Shown: positions 62,917 through 64,000 of the stretch, in pieces | Position numbering within the stretch: position 1 is the stretch's first letter | Layout of the letters: each line of letters starts with the position of its first letter | Assembly (NCBI RefSeq): GCF_000517105.1 | Contig: NZ_KI912149.1 | Location: forward strand, 1,203,946 to 1,267,945 | Direction of reading: 5' to 3' | Length of the DNA stretch: 64,000 nt | Source: Fischerella sp. PCC 9605 | GTDB lineage: Bacteria > Cyanobacteriota > Cyanobacteriia > Cyanobacteriales > Nostocaceae | Notes under the pieces: generated by a model | The model's database searches: none | What the model was told of the DNA's origin: nothing | Seen by the model: only the letters and a program-made list of their open reading frames with translations | Program-made: the position numbers and the translations under genes

Positions 62917-64000
62917 TTAAGCCCTAGAAGAGCGATTGGAGGATAGCTGTGCCTCTGCATAAATGTACTGACCTAGAGCATTAGCTTGTCGAGATGGCGA
63001 AGCTAAGTGGGCATTAATCTTTGCTTCTTTCAAGAGACGTTGAACGTCTTCCCAGAAAAATTCCCCACCGCCACCAGTGAGAATCACATCGGTGACGCGC
63101 TCTGGTAGCCATGCTAACACACGGCTGCAAATTTCACGCGAAAACATCTCTATTAAATTGGGGAGAAAATCATCGAGGTTGGTAGGCTTACCAGCGCCTC
63201 TGGGACGGTAGAAGCGATCGCCCTTGGGTCGATTCACAGCAGCAATCAAAGCCAGAGATTGGCTATCAGCGCTCTCAATTTCAGCGGCTACTAGTTCATA
63301 AAACTTGCTCATGCCAAAGTCTTCGCTCTTAGAAGCACCTCGGGCGAAGCGGAAGTTATCCACCATCAAGCAATCGATTGTTTGGTGTCCAATATCAACA
63401 ATTGCCACAGATACTTTAGTAAAATCGGGCATTGCAGCACCTTTTTTGGGTTGGGCTTCACACCACAACAGACTGCCATAGCCTTCTGGCATTACCCAAA
63501 CTTTGTTGATGTTCAGCGAGACAGGTTCGCCGCGAAAGTTCATTACATGAGGGCCACTCAATTGGCTGATTAATTGGGCTTTTTCCTTTTCAAACTGTTC
63601 TTGAGAAAGATACGGCAGACCCAAAACAACTGAAATATCATCTTTCAGCTTAAAGTAACCAGCACAAGCCAAGGTTTTTATCAGTGCGTCTTCAACTTTA
63701 GATTGACCTACTCCCAAATTAGCACCAAAATCTGCCGCCAGTTGACCTACAGCATAGCCACTGCCTTGATACTCCAACCACAGATCCATTAAGGGATCTG
63801 TGGCGCGGGCTTCAAAAACGCCACCCCGCACTTGTTCCATTGACATTTCCTTAACGTTGGCAGAGACAAAAATCACATTTCCTGGCTCGCGAGTAACACC
63901 AGCTTTTGTGGAAGTTCTACCTAAATCAACACTGAGAATTTTTTTACTAGTGCTGTTGCTTGTTGGTATGGGAGTAGCATTAATCGGAGTAGAAGCCGAT
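62917..64000 (-). CDS. ParM/StbA-like actin ATPase (5' end outside window)
   Basis: The frame is open to the right window edge, about 360 residues visible. The phosphate-1 motif KKILSVDLGRTSTKAGVT is encoded at about 63900-63940, phosphate-2 is VAIVDIGHQTIDCLMV and the adenosine motif is VILTGGGGEFF. Residues in the visible N-terminus (SASTPINATPIPTSNSTS) are a low-complexity leader. This is a plasmid-type or Alp-type actin rather than MreB. With its 5-bp-spaced partner it forms a putative filament-based segregation or positioning system; whether chromosome-borne is judged only from its neighbours. Confidence 0.88.
   Translation of the reverse strand, partial: SASTPINATPIPTSNSTSKKILSVDLGRTSTKAGVTREPGNVIFVSANVKEMSMEQVRGGVFEARATDPLMDLWLEYQGSGYAVGQLAADFGANLGVGQSKVEDALIKTLACAGYFKLKDDISVVLGLPYLSQEQFEKEKAQLISQLSGPHVMNFRGEPVSLNINKVWVMPEGYGSLLWCEAQPKKGAAMPDFTKVSVAIVDIGHQTIDCLMVDNFRFARGASKSEDFGMSKFYELVAAEIESADSQSLALIAAVNRPKGDRFYRPRGAGKPTNLDDFLPNLIEMFSREICSRVLAWLPERVTDVILTGGGGEFFWEDVQRLLKEAKINAHLASPSRQANALGQYIYAEAQLSSNRSSRA

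Overview
The window reads as chromosome of a filamentous, Nostoc-like cyanobacterium. The octamer GCGATCGC and its core recur throughout. The gene set is cyanobacterial: menD/menB, Vipp1/PspA, a PSII-type S4 protein, a KGK protein, GlnB, GatB and ArgJ. Intergenic DNA is full of the short direct-repeat strings (ggggattggg, ttagtggttag, caaaagtcaaaagtc) and small palindromes typical of Nostocales. No rRNA, no CRISPR array and no prophage was seen.

Layout. 1-8.6 kb: the 3' part of menD and, 6.8 kb on, menB; between them lies a 1-kb gene-free stretch and an accessory-looking block (LuxR-type regulator, membrane protein plus rhodanese, GNAT, AI-2E-type permease, KAP P-loop NTPase). 9-15.7 kb: small Cys protein, DUF721/DciA-like protein, SPOR-like protein, tandem PspA/Vipp1, thioredoxin, aminotransferase. 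15.7-17.1 kb: two decayed IS982-type elements against a 5'-truncated gene. 17-25 kb: KGK protein, dynamin-like GTPase, PPC/DUF296, YihY, purB, pfkA. 25.4-27.5 kb: a graveyard (IS200/IS605 tnpA remnant, coiled-coil pseudogene, BadF-type fragment). 27.5-31.8 kb: small cyanobacterial proteins, S4 protein, SDR.

31.9-32.4 kb is the most striking part. A tRNA-Val(GAC) gene is followed, 61 bp after a GGTT PAM, by the left end of a type V-K CRISPR-associated transposon (CAST). Inside it sits a repeat remnant plus an 18-nt guide that matches the same tRNA exactly. Every protein gene of the transposon is gone. gatB follows. Then 34.1-35.1 kb carries three copies of a roughly 52-nt small RNA gene, each with its own promoter (TTGCCC-N16-TATAAT type) and terminator, before argJ.

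36.7-42.9 kb: accessory-type genes (pirin plus partner, PadR, ArsR/AHSA1, nucleotidyltransferase, cupin, ClpP, epimerase). 43-49 kb: site-2 protease with CBS domains, a degenerate aldo/keto-reductase-fold protein, a secreted beta-barrel-like protein followed by a structured element that also occurs after menD, ABC-2 permease, GST. 49.5-57 kb: Ser/Thr kinase with Pro-rich repeats, subtilase, lipoprotein. 57-64 kb: thiD, glnB, rdgB, phosphohexomutase, and a ParM-like actin with a small partner running off the right edge.

A recurring theme is repeats entering genes: three coding sequences (menD, the aminotransferase at 14.4 kb, the protein at 57.9 kb) carry in-frame copies of intergenic low-complexity repeats. 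All functional calls are from reading motifs; no database search was run.
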